Positions 1 through 10,230 of a stretch of 64,000 nt of DNA are shown here, one piece after another. The stretch is from assembly GCA_029255685.2 (NCBI GenBank), contig CM055314.2, positions 70,382,815-70,446,814 of the forward strand. The letters are read 5' to 3'. Under the pieces are notes generated by a model that was not told the origin of the DNA, made no database searches, and worked only from the letters and a program-made list of their open reading frames with translations. Source of the DNA: Silene conica (taxonomy: Eukaryota > Streptophyta > Magnoliopsida > Caryophyllales > Caryophyllaceae). Made by a program: the position numbers and the translations under genes. The first letter of the stretch is position 1, and the number at the start of each line of letters is the position of its first letter.

Positions 1-365
1 ATTCACGAAATAAGAAATTATAAATTTCGTGATTAAACAAACTTTTTAAGTCCAAGTTTCACGAAATAAGGTTCCGGTTTCACAAATTAAGGTCCAAAAT
101 TCACGAATTAAGAAATTAAACAATTTGTCAGTAAACAAACATTTTAAGTCCAAGTTTCACGAAATAAGGTTTCGGTTTCACAAATTAAGGTCCGAAATTC
201 ACGAAATAAGAAATTATCCATTTTGTGAGCAAACAAACATTTTAAGTCTAAGTTTCACGAAATAAGGTCCGGAGTTCACAAATTAAGGTCGAAGATTCAC
301 AAAATAAGAAATTAAACATTTTGTGAGTAAACAAATATTTTAAGCCCAAATTTCACGAAATAAGA
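1..365. repeat. 98-bp tandem repeat array, about 3.7 copies
   Basis: The motif ATTCACGAAATAAGAAATTA recurs at 1, 99, 197 and 295, giving a constant 98-bp period. Each period also contains two shorter echoes of the same phrase (TTTCACGAAATAAGG and TTCACAAATTAAGG), so the unit itself grew from a smaller subrepeat of about a third of its length. Copies differ by scattered substitutions. The array runs off the left edge of the window, so total length is unknown. No coding potential is seen. Confidence 0.85.
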
Positions 366-540
366 AAAAGAGCAAAATGAATAATTTTTTAGATAGAGAA
401 AATATTTGGCGCAATTGAATTGTTATAAATGACCCATAATTTTCATCCCATTGAAATTAGTCCAATGAACATTGAAAATCATGTGCAACATAGTAAGGGT
501 TCGACGGCCTCACCGTAATAGGCGGCCTCACGTGATCCGG

Positions 541-790
<250 letters not shown>

Positions 791-934
791 CGTCCAAGAC
801 CAACGAACTACACGCCTCACGCATATCAAAAACCAAACGAACGTAACCTCTCGTACGTCTCGTTTTCCGTGCCAATCATTGTCAAATCTCGTAATCAAGA
901 CTACAAGCTTTGAAGAAAATTCTCATACGTTCAA

Positions 935-2984
935 TGTAACACCCCGATTTATTAAGGAGCCTTTAGCAAGACATCCTCAGTAAATGGGGCTGTTACCATC
1001 TCGGAATATCCGAGGCAGTGAATAACAAAGTAAATCAAACCAAAGTACTTTATATAAAAACTAGTAAAATTTAAACTTTGGTGTTACAAATACTACATAG
1101 CGGAATAAAAGTACAACTGATGACTACAAAGTAGGTGATCTACATCTAAGTCGGTCCATTCCAAGTGCTCACGCCACCCCATGCTCCCACAGCACCATCT
1201 TTCCTGTCAAAACTGCTCCCCATTACGGATCATCACAGGTGTCACACGAATACACAGGGTCAACCACGAGGTTGAGTAGAGGAAAATAAATAACAACCAC
1301 TATTATATATATATTGGGATCAATCATCCCTTCTCCACACCGATCCAACACCAAATAAACTCCGCACCGATCCAACGCCAAATAAACTCCGCACCGATCC
1401 AACGCCAAATAAACTCCGCACCGATCCAACGCCAAATAAACTCCGCACCGATCCAACGCCAAATAAACTCCGCACCGTATCACAAGACCCAATAAACTCC
1501 GCACCGTATCATAAGACCCAATATTCTCCACATCGTATTGTATCACAGAAATATTCAGTCAATTAAATACAATATAACACCACTCATACAATAAGATATA
1601 AATAATTAACATCGGATAATAACAGTTTACTCATCACCATGTATACAGTATTCCCCTACCTCGAATAGCAGAATTGTAGATAAGTCCAAAGCTTGCTAGA
1701 AATGTTCCACGCGGAAACTGCTACCTAAACATGTATACGTAACGAATAATTAACCTTCCCGAATCCCATAACAATCCATACTTAGTATAAATAGAAACCT
1801 TCCAAAAATGGAAAGTTTCCTTAAATAGAAATTTTCCCAAAATAGAACTTCATGACTCACTAATTTCCCGACTCGTGTCTCTAATTAACACAAACAAGAC
1901 TAACCATGAAATGAGGATAAAATATAATAATGATACTAATTAATAATAATACTAATATTAATAACAATAATAATAATATAATAGGAAATAATAATAATAT
2001 AATAATAATATTAATAATAATATTAACACGCAAAATACGTACACACACCCCCCCTTCCCTACGCCAATACCCGACTGCGAAAACCCAACCATCCAACAAC
2101 GCCGACACCACCATTGCCATAACCACCACCAACGTACTCACCTCAACACGCACGTGCCACCATAGCCGTAACCAAGCTCGGTTAGCCAACTGACTACCGT
2201 GCTCTGACTACTGCCGAACACCACAGCCACCCATCGCAACACGAAAACGACCCGAACCACCCCTAACACGACTCCTGACACCAGACGACAACCGTGGTAC
2301 CACCGTGTCGACCTCCCCCGAGTCAACGGTGGCACCACCCCCCGAATCCTTATACGTAAACAACCCAAAACCACAAAACCCAATGGCGACATTGTTTCCG
2401 ACACTACGACCACCCCCTGGTACTCTGAACACCGCCAGAACCCGACCCCCGGCACCGCATCAATTAGTGAGTCGCGAAAAGAAGACAAAACGAGAGAAGG
2501 AACGGGACATACTTACTTAAGCTCGCCGGAGCCGACTCGGAAACTTCTCAGAACACCTTTAACCTCCACCGGCCGCCTCTCTCTCTCTCTCCCTGTGACG
2601 GTGTTGTTGCTAGAGTGTTGTGGAGGCAGAGGAAGGGAGTAGGGTTTTGATTGGGAAAGGGCATACGGGTTTAAGGTTGTGGTGGTAGGGTTTGGTGCGA
2701 GTAACGGGTGAAGCTGTGTGTGGGTTTGAGCGTGAAGGGGGGGTTGTGATTGGGTCATGAGATTTGTTTTTGGCCCAATCACAAGCCATACCTTATAATA
2801 ATTATACATACTACATTCACATAAATTGAACCGGTCAACTCTTTATACACGTATAACTCATAAAATTATAATTAACTGACATATTTACTTACGATAGTAA
2901 TTTATATAAATCCGTAACATAAAATAAAACTTTAAATGCTAGCTCCAAGTCAAAACCCGAGTTTCGCAAATGAGGGGTATTACA
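935..2984. mobile_element. Solo LTR 1, Tat/Retand-like (TGTAACACCCC...GGGGTATTACA)
   Basis: The block begins TGTAACACCCC and ends GGGGTATTACA, and is flanked by a perfect 5-bp target duplication TTCAA (930-934 and 2985-2989). Rejoining the flanks restores the LTR of a copia element. Two relatives sharing the start (pause words CCTTTAGCAAGACAT, GTTACCATCTCGGAA, CAAAGTACTTTATATAAAA) lie at 14,386 and 16,521. No internal gag-pol is present, so a solo LTR left by LTR-LTR recombination is the simplest reading. Assignment to the long-LTR Tat/Retand/Ogre gypsy lineage is inferred from terminal sequence and length only. Confidence 0.8.
1335..1530. repeat. 27-bp tandem repeat inside solo LTR 1
   Basis: The phrase AACTCCGCACCGATCCAACG plus CCAAATA is repeated about five times with almost no change, followed by two diverged copies in which the centre reads CCGTATCACAAGACCC. 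Sister LTR 3 has a CCCATATCACAAGA repeat at the matching position (about 16,985-17,040), so this is a fast-changing subrepeat of the LTR family. Confidence 0.85.
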
Positions 2985-3398
2985 TTCAAGATCGTTGAAC
3001 ACAAGAAGTTTTTGAAGATTTAATCTTAATTACTTAAGATAGATTCGAGTATTTAGCGGTACTCATTGTAAGCAAGTATTTAACGGTACTTGTCGTAGCT
3101 AGATATTTAACGGTATCTAGATTGAGTTACAACTAATATCAAAGTTTTACGAGTTGGGTTGATATAATTGTAATCCGGAGAAGGTACTAATTTTATTAAT
3201 CGAGAATAGTGGACGTAGGTTTCGATTTGTGAAACTGAACCACTTCAAAAGATCGTGTCTCCTTTTACTTTATCGTTCTTACTCGTCACTTGCTATTATC
3301 ACGCTTCATCAACATACATAGAAGAAGAATCGAAAAAGTTGACATACTCAATTCAACCCCCCTCCCTCTTGAGTATATCTAGGTCAATAGACTCTTCA
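2985..3398 (+). mobile_element. 3' part of a copia 5' LTR, split by solo LTR 1
   Basis: The sequence ends ...CTCTTCA, two bases before a tRNA-Met primer site, as in plant Ty1/copia elements; a CCCCCCTCCCTCTTGAGTATAT stretch precedes it. The left part of the LTR continues before 930, since deleting solo LTR 1 gives an uninterrupted GTTCAAGATCGTTGAAC junction. The true left end of this LTR was not found. The region contains three loop-conserved hairpins described separately. Confidence 0.7.
3047..3120. repeat. Three hairpins with the same loop and different perfect stems
   Basis: Three consecutive palindromes share the loop TTTARCGG: GAGTA-loop-TACTC (3047-3064), CAAGTA-loop-TACTTG (3073-3092) and CTAGATA-loop-TATCTAG (3099-3120). 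All stem pairs are perfect although the stem sequences differ. A further perfect 7-bp stem (ATCTTAA-TTAC-TTAAGAT) lies just upstream at about 3022-3040. Confidence 0.9.
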
Positions 3399-3400
3399 AT

Positions 3401-3412
3401 TGGTATCAGAGC
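3401..3412 (+). promoter_or_regulatory. Primer-binding site, initiator tRNA-Met (truncated copia)
   Basis: TGGTATCAGAGC is complementary to the 3' end of plant initiator tRNA-Met and lies two bases after the LTR end. Confidence 0.9.
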
Positions 3413-3465
3413 CTCGTGCTCTTGAAAGCCTTACAGCTTGAGATTGATCCTTCTATTGATTCTTA

Positions 3466-3795
3466 ATGGATTCTAAACACCTTAAGTGTCCCATCTTCGA
3501 TGGAAAGAACTATAGCTTGTGGAAGAACATGATGACCCATTACGTCAAAGGATGTGACTGGGAATGCTGGAAGATAATTAAAATTGGACCAAGAAAGATC
3601 TTGATTGCTTCTGCAAATGGAACCACGTATGTGAAATCAGAAAGTGACTATGTGGAAGTTGATTACAAGATTGGTGAGAAAAATTCAAAAGCCATGAGTC
3701 TACTTCAAAACGGTATGATTACTTCTGAATTTGATCGCTTCTCTTCTTGTAATTCAGCTAAAGAAATATGGGATGGCCTAGAACTTGAATTTTAA
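3466..3795 (+). pseudogene. Truncated copia gag (DUF4219/UBN2 N-terminus)
   Basis: This 109-codon stub starts shortly after the primer site. The N-terminal KCPIFDGKNYSLWKNMM phrase is the typical start of plant copia gag (substrate-like DUF4219 region), and the AKEIWDGLELEF segment near the end is the usual UBN2-domain phrase, after which intact elements continue with a glutamate- and lysine-rich stretch. Here the frame hits TAA immediately after ELEF and no protease, integrase or reverse transcriptase follows in the next 2 kb, so the element is truncated. Intact copia gag would be about 250-350 residues. Confidence 0.85.
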
Positions 3796-6084
3796 GAGTA
3801 TGGATGTATATTTATTGAGCAATAGTTAGAGTAATGTGATCATATGATTTTGGTGTTCTGAAATATTCATACGATTATCTGGTGATAAAATGACTATCAT
3901 AATTATCTATGGTTTTGATGTTTAACTCCATGCTATGGATAAGTAATTCTATTAACATTATGATTATATGTTATAGTAATCCATGTCCAGTGATGTGCGG
4001 AATGTGTTGCCCTACGCCATAAATGTTATATAGTTATGTGATACATAGATCACACTTAAAATTTACATGCCAATTTTTATGTCTATGTACACACATTTAA
4101 TTTAGTTATAAGGTTAGTAATCAATAAAGGACACCTTAGTGATGTCTAGTTTATATTTACGTACTTTAATAAGTTGTGATTGTTACATGGTAGAAACTAA
4201 TTTATTTATTTATTTATACATATATAACTATTGAGTTATTTAGTAGATTTTACTTTTAATAAGTTTCGCAATCTTTACCGTTTTCTAGATGACAATTACA
4301 GTTTGAAATGATGAATAAATGCTAATATGGTGCAATGTGATTTCTATGCTTCAAAAGATATGACAATGTGTGTTGGAGAAAGATGGTAGTGTTTCAATGT
4401 GGTAAAGGGGAAGTAATGTGAAAATTTAAAGGAACCAAAATTGTAATAAATTTCCAGAATGTTACCTTGTTTGTACGGGCTGCCATTTGAAATGTGTTTC
4501 ATATATGAATATGAAACTTTTATGTATGATAACCTTCTAAGTTAACTTTCCCATGCTTTTAGTTTCAAGTTAATACGAGTTATATTTTGAGAGAAATAAA
4601 TATTTTAGTCGACAGTTGTCAGATTGTTACTGCACAATTCTGTTTTGACCCATGTTTTTGCAGAGGAAATCCTCTAAAACGTGGTTATTGTCTATGCATA
4701 ATTCCTACTCCACTGTTTATAATATTCATTTACATTTTCAAAATAATAACCCACGTGAAATCTTAACGATTCATTATTTAGTAATAATTTTTGCAAGTTG
4801 CCTAATTTTCTGTCTAATTGCTTTAAAGTTTCTGTTCAGACCAATTGAGTTGTAAAATTTGTTATAAATAATTCCCTTAAGATTTGCATTTGATTCTTTT
4901 TCCTTTAATTAGTTAATTTATTATATTTTGAAAAACTATAATAGCTCAAAAAATGCCTGGACGATTATTTAATCGGGTAAGTGATAATTAAGCCTTATAA
5001 CTCTTTGCAATTGTGAAATTAAACCCCATAACTTTCTATTGGAGTAATTTCACCCCATAACTTATACAAAATGTGTAATTTAACCCCAATTCAAGTTTTA
5101 TCTAATATCTCCCTTAAAATCAATATCTCCTTAAAATCTCCTCCATTTCTCCTCAATATCTCACTAAAAAAAATAAAAAGGAAAAAAACTTAGACTCTCC
5201 ATATACGTATTACAATTTCACAGTTTCCATAAACATACACATCCTTCAAACTTTTGTAAAAAAAAAAAATTGAAGCAGCAACAGCCATAGGCAAACACTT
5301 CTATATCGACAAGTCATAGCAAAGGTAATTCAGTTAAGTTTTTGTCCTGTTGAGTATTCTCCTTGTATATAGAGAAATTCCTATTATCGATCAACAATTG
5401 CTTCCTTATTCACTTGATTTGTATGTAATTAGGGTTACCAAATCTACAAACACAATAAGAACAATAATCAAATTTTCTCTCTCATAAATGTCACGTCCCC
5501 CGCAACAGGGAATTTGCACATACATAATTACAAGTACAAACATCAACAAGTTCTCCCTCTACGCTAAAATCCTATGAAGTAACTGAGATAGTAGGATTGT
5601 TGATCTCTCCTTCAAATAAACCAAGTCATTTGCATACTCGAAGTAGAAGGAATCAGCCTCATTCTGATCGGATCTTCCTGAAAACCGTATAAGTTATCAA
5701 AATTATTTGACAAAAATGGCTTACTGCAGTAGATAAACTACTGACAGACCAAACAGATTGCACCAAACAAACTACTGTCTTCATTCTTCTGTCAACTTTT
5801 TTATTGTTTTGCCACTTTACATTAATGTTTCAATATTACGACTCATGTAAATCTCATGACATGTCTTCAATCTTCTGATAACTTTTTTATTTGTTCTAAT
5901 AGATGGTGCAAATCTCATCACTTGTCTTTGTTACCATGGAGGGAATATTATAAGCAAGGATGACACATTTGAGTATATGGGTGGAACTTGTCTCGAAGGC
6001 AGTTTGGATATATTGAAATTATCTTTGAAAAACGTAAACACCATGGCTAAGAAGTTGTACGGACACCCGGTAGTAACATGTTTT
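3796..6084. other. AT-rich sequence without recognisable gene
   Basis: No coding segment that I can name. Poly-purine/pyrimidine stretches and a short degenerate repeat of ...ACCCCATAAC... (about 5025-5090) are visible. From about 5,925 a weak reading frame resembling the start of MULE transposases begins, but it contains several stops. Confidence 0.6.
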
Positions 6085-7726
6085 TTATCGCATTAAAGGT
6101 GTGGGTATGCAAATATTATGCGATGAAGAGACTTTAGAAGAGCTGCATATAGAAGGGGTTACACATGGGGTTATTGAGTTGTATTTGGATGGAGAAACTC
6201 TTGAGAAAGTTAATGTGGGTAATGATTTCTCATGTGACGTTAATCTTAGCAACACATTTGAGATTCCAGTACAAGTCACTGATGTAAAAAGGACTCGGAC
6301 TCGGGAATATCATCATGACGATATTGTAGAAAATGAATTTGAAGCGATATGCTGGAGTGATCACGGAGAGGTTATTGATAACCATGATGCTGGCAGCACC
6401 GATGATGAGTTTATTGAGGGGCAGGAAAAGAAAAAAATGGATTTTGCAAAGAAATACTTCCGGAAAAACTCAAATCATGAAACATAAAGAGGTAGAAGGA
6501 CAAAAATAAAGGTTTAGTGGGATTAAGGATGACTATTGGGGAGTGGATGAGGATGATTTTGAACTAGGTCAACAACAATTTTTTACGAAAGAGAATCTGA
6601 TGGTGAAAATCCATTTAGCCCAAGTGACGAAGAAGAGTGTCGTGAAGTTGATGAAAAATGTGGGTGGCCTATGTATGAACATGATACACCATTTGGTTCA
6701 GTGTAACTTGTATTGGGACAATTATTTGACAAAGTTGATGTGCTTAGAAAAGCACTAATCTATTACAATTGTCAGACACGTAATACTTGGATCTATTGTA
6801 ACACCCCAAGAGTATGAGATAAAAGTTGTCCCACATCGGTAGAATGTGAGGCTTGTGATATGTTTATAATAACTTTCACCCACCACTTAGTAACAAGGCC
6901 TTGTGCTTTTGGGCTTAAGTGAGGACAAATAATGGGCCCAAAGGCATAGCTCCCATCTTATTGGGGGTGTGTTACGACCGTGGTGGGTCGGGTTGTTACA
7001 TCTATTTTCATAATGAGTCAAAGAGGGTGCTTGTGAAGTGTAAAAGTTATCCAAAATGCTTGCAGATACGATTTATCAAAGATATTCACACTTGCATACC
7101 GACCAAGATTAATAAAAGGGTTAATGCGAATTTTTTAGCCGAGGAGTATCAGGAGAAACTCCTTAAACATCCAACATGGAAGTTGAAAGTATTCATAAAG
7201 GATGTGGAGGACACATATGGCGTAACGGTTTCCAGATGGCAGGCTTCAACTGTAAAGAAAAACGCATTGTCTGCGTGTGCAAAGGTGGTGGAGAAGCAAT
7301 ATACATCCCTAACAGACTATATGTATGAGTTAAACAGATCTAATCAAGGGACTCAAGTTTTTTTAGTCTTGAAACCTCATATATTCAGGCCTATTCCTCA
7401 GTTTCACATGTTTTATATATGTTTCCTGCCTTTACGGAAAGGATTCTTAAATAGTTGTCATAGAGTATTGGGTTTGGATGGTGTGTTCCTTAAAGGTTAT
7501 TGTAAGGGGGAATTGCTTTCTGCAACCGCTAGGGACGCCAACAATCAGATGTTTCCTATTGCGTGGGCTATAGTTGAATCAGAATCTAAAGAAAGCTGGT
7601 CTTGGTTTCTTAAGCATCTCATTGAAGATCTAGATATGCAAACTGGAAATAAATTGACGTTCTTATCTGATCAACAAAAGGTAAGTGTTAGTATAATCTC
7701 TATATTTCTCTATTTTTAGCTATGAT
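6085..7726 (+). pseudogene. Mutator-like (MULE) transposase relic
   Basis: Frames at 6101-6487, 6543-6758 and 7001-7719 together resemble a MULE (MuDR-type) transposase: an acidic N-terminal region, the MuDR DNA-binding segment ending in VLVKCKSYPKC, then the transposase core with LGLDGVFLKG (first catalytic Asp region), ATARDANNQMFPIAWAIVESE and FLSDQQK (second Asp). The last codons run into a plausible GTAAGT splice donor at 7681, then the sequence is cut at 7,727 by LTR-like DNA, so the third catalytic residue and the C-terminal zinc knuckle are missing. Frame changes near 6,490 and 6,760 and a 204-bp insertion (6797-7000) show it is dead. Deleting that insertion restores a continuous frame across the joint. 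Confidence 0.8.
6797..7000. mobile_element. 204-bp TRIM-like solo LTR inside the MULE
   Basis: Starts TGTAACACCCC, ends GGTTGTTACA, and is flanked by a perfect 5-bp duplication TCTAT (6792-6796, 7001-7005). It contains GTCCCACATCGG, a phrase common in plant terminal-repeat-in-miniature elements. No coding capacity. Its removal repairs the MULE reading frame, so insertion came after the transposase was established. Confidence 0.85.
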
Positions 7727-8257
7727 TGTAAAACCCCTCGCGAAAGCGGAAATATAAAACATACAAAGTACTAAAAATGCAGCGGAATTAAAACTTTTTA
7801 AACATAAACAACATGCGAGGTGAATTAAAACTGAAACTGGAAACTGATATAAACAAAATAGATAAGTATAACAGTTCTAAGTACTGAAACCAAATATGTA
7901 CAAAGCCTGGGATGGAACATCCCTACAGGCACCAAAAGATAAACAGTATCCAAAACTAGAGTCTAGCTACTCGAAAGGTGTAAGTCATATGATGACAAGT
8001 GGATCATCACTCGTTAGCTCTCATCCAACCCCATCCAACCTGCATGTACCTACAAACATGAAAACATGTACGCCACAATCAGTGGGGAGTGACTAGAGTT
8101 CTTTTAGCCACCTTTTGTAACGACACGTAACACAACAAGGCAAACAGAATACTCCAGCATATATAAACATGTGAAGCATATCAATATCTCAATAACTGAT
8201 CTCAAACTATCATCATGCAATCACTAATGCACGACTCTCAACCAACTTCGGAAACTA

Positions 8258-8316
8258 TTTGGAAGGAGAGCCGGTTTCCCTACCGGTTGCCCGGTCGGGG
8301 GGTCTTTCAGTCCAAA
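8258..8316. repeat. GC-rich hairpin unit, copy A
   Basis: Core GAGAGCCGGTTTCCC...CGGGGGGTCT is shared with a second copy at 9189-9242. The outer arms here are TTTGGA (8258-8263) and TCCAAA (8311-8316), a perfect 6-bp pair that differs from the arms of copy B. Confidence 0.75.
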
Positions 8317-8451
8317 CGATTTACGAAACTGACTAAAGAGTCATCCAATGAATTGGATGAACAATATCAAAGTCAAGGTATCACATTCATCACTATCAAC
8401 ATCTATATCTGACACTGTACCAACTCTCGGCAAGCAGATAAACTCAACAAG

Positions 8452-9098
8452 TATAAGGTTCAGCGGTCAACTTAAGACATAACCTATATACCAATCATTC
8501 AGCAAGTAAAAAGGTTCAGAGGCGACATCTTAACGCATAACCTAGATACCAAGTTCACAATATCAAGCAAGGACTCAGAGGCGAAAACTCAACGCATGGA
8601 CCGGCTATCAACAAGATACTAGACTCAGAGGCGAAAACTCAACGCATGGACTAGCACTCAATTCACAATCAAAAGTAAGGAACTCAGAGGCGAAAACTCA
8701 ACGCATGTTCCCCTACTACATCACAAGATACTAGACTCAGAGGCGAAAACTCAACGCATGTTCTAGCACCAAACACCTGCACTCCGGGTAAGGTATGACA
8801 ACCTGACTGCCCCGTCGTGCAATTGCTCTACTCGTCAGACTCAAAGGCCAGCTTAAGGCATGTCCTGACGCGATCACTCAAACATGTCTGGACTCAGAGG
8901 CGAAAATTCAACGCATGTCCCATACACGACAATCAAACATGTATGGAGCTCAGAGGCGACACCTTAACGCATACCTCCATACACGACAATCAAACACATA
9001 TAGGGATCAGAGGCGACACCTTAACGCATACCCCTATATATGACAAACATTCTACGTACTAAGTTCAGAGGAGACATCTTAACGCATAACTTAATACG
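8452..9098. repeat. Eleven-copy hairpin array with conserved core and covarying arms
   Basis: A core of about 22 nt, consensus CAGAGGCGAMAMCTYAACGCAT, occurs about eleven times between 8452 and 9098. Each copy is flanked by arms that differ in sequence but pair: GGAAC/GTTCC, CTAGA/TCTAG, GTATGGAG/CTCCATAC, ATATAGGG/CCCTATAT, AAGTT/AACTT, AGGTT/AACCT and GTCAG/CTGAC. Two copies pair only with a mismatch and a G-T pair. The inner stem also varies in a compensated way: GCG/CGC in most copies, GTC/GAC in the first (about 8466), GCC/GGC in the seventh (about 8848). No reading frame follows the units. Confidence 0.85.
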
Positions 9099-9188
9099 CA
9101 TCACTATAAGTATGCAACTTTAAAACTATAGCTTAGTTCTTATCTCTTATATCACTAACCAACACTTAATTGATCCCGGGAACTAAGT

Positions 9189-9242
9189 TGAGGGAGAGCC
9201 GGTTTCCCTTTCGGTTACCCGACCGGGGGGTCTCTATCCTCA
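9189..9242. repeat. GC-rich hairpin unit, copy B
   Basis: Second copy of the unit at 8258-8316. Same core, but with arms TGAGG (9189-9193) and CCTCA (9238-9242), again perfectly complementary. Confidence 0.75.
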
Positions 9243-9373
9243 CTCCATTCCCGAACCCAATATAGTGTCGCCCATCCTCCGGGGACCTCAACCACACATC
9301 AAAGGTACACAGAACGAGTTTCAGACAAAACCGAATAAACGTTTGAAAGTTATAAGCAAAACAATGAGAACAT

Positions 9374-9788
9374 GGGCTCTCAGCCGGTCCCAGACCGTCT
9401 GCCGGCCCACCGGCTGGGAGTCCCTTCCCATGCCATTCAACCGTCTTAAAAACAACGAGAGGAGGCTCTCAGCCGGTGGACCGTCCGCCGGCCAGCCGGC
9501 TGGGAGTCCCTTCCCTTAGCCAAAACTTAAATCCTGAAATATGAGGAGTGACTCTCAGCCGGTGTACCGGCTGCCGGCCTGCCGGCTGGGAGTCACTTCC
9601 CAAGCCTTGCAAATTTTCCAAAACACACAACAGGTATCCTGAGTCGGTCGACCGGCGGCCGACCTACCGGCTCAGGACCATTTTCTTCTAATTTCTGAAC
9701 ATTCGAAAAAAAGACACCTTGACTCTGAGTCGGCCGACCGGCTGCCGGTCAGCCGACCGGCTGCCGGTCAGCCTACCGGCTCAGAGTC
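9374..9788. repeat. Five long GC-rich palindromes with exchanged arms
   Basis: Five units at about 9374-9424, 9461-9510, 9548-9596, 9637-9677 and 9721-9788 share a CAGCCGGT/GAGTCGGT...ACCGGCT core with internal CCGGC repeats. Outer arms pair within each unit but differ between units, for example GTGACTC/GAGTCAC in unit 3, TCCTGAG/CTCAGGA in unit 4 and GACTCTGAG/CTCAGAGTC in unit 5. Unit 5 additionally holds a tandem 19-bp duplication (GACCGGCTGCCGGTCAGCC). Confidence 0.8.
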
Positions 9789-10230
9789 GCTTGTACGCAA
9801 AAACGCATTTTCTCTACAAGACTCAAAACTCCTCAAATCGATTCAAGACTTCCAAAATCGCAACATACAATGTTTACCCAGCATATATAATCATCAAATA
9901 CACTAACTACCAGCAATTAATTCCACAAACAATCCTCAACAAGAACATTATTTGTATCCGTCTTAAGCATGAATTTCTGAAAATCAACAACTAAGCATGT
10001 GAAACATCATCTAAGCATAGCTCCTTCCACTACTGCCGCAGCAACCACCACTGCTATGGTGGTTGCCACGCCCCGAGTCCCTGCCCCTGTACGACCACTA
10101 CCGCCAGACACCACAACATACTACGCCACCTCCGTCACCACCGTGTCACCAGTGGCCTTTTCCTCAACTGATAAGAGGAAGGAGAAGGTCTAAGTTCTAG
10201 GGCAGAAAGGTCGGAAATTCGTCCTTGGTA

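Larger units (their letters stand above)
7727..10010. mobile_element. LTR-like block (TGTAAAACCCC...) rich in hairpin repeats
   Basis: It begins TGTAAAACCCCTCGCG and shares the layout of the TGTAACACCCC solo LTRs: CAAAGTACT followed by a GCGGAAT...AAAA phrase, GGATCATCA, then a GTGGGGAGTGACTAGAG phrase. It interrupts the MULE. The right end is uncertain because Thr/Pro-rich coding sequence of the Athila-like element starts by about 10,015, and I found no matching target duplication for the left flank (ATGAT). Best read as part of a related long LTR. It houses three separate families of imperfect-palindrome repeats listed below. Confidence 0.55.

Noticed and set aside
1223-1546. 107-codon minus frame with repeated CGVYLALDR
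   Set aside because: It simply translates the 27-bp tandem repeat in solo LTR 1; 27 is a multiple of three, so a frame stays open by chance.
8452-9098. CRISPR-like look: conserved repeats with variable spacers
   Set aside because: Plant nuclear DNA, no cas genes, spacers unequal, and the variable parts pair with each other around the repeat, so they are hairpin arms.
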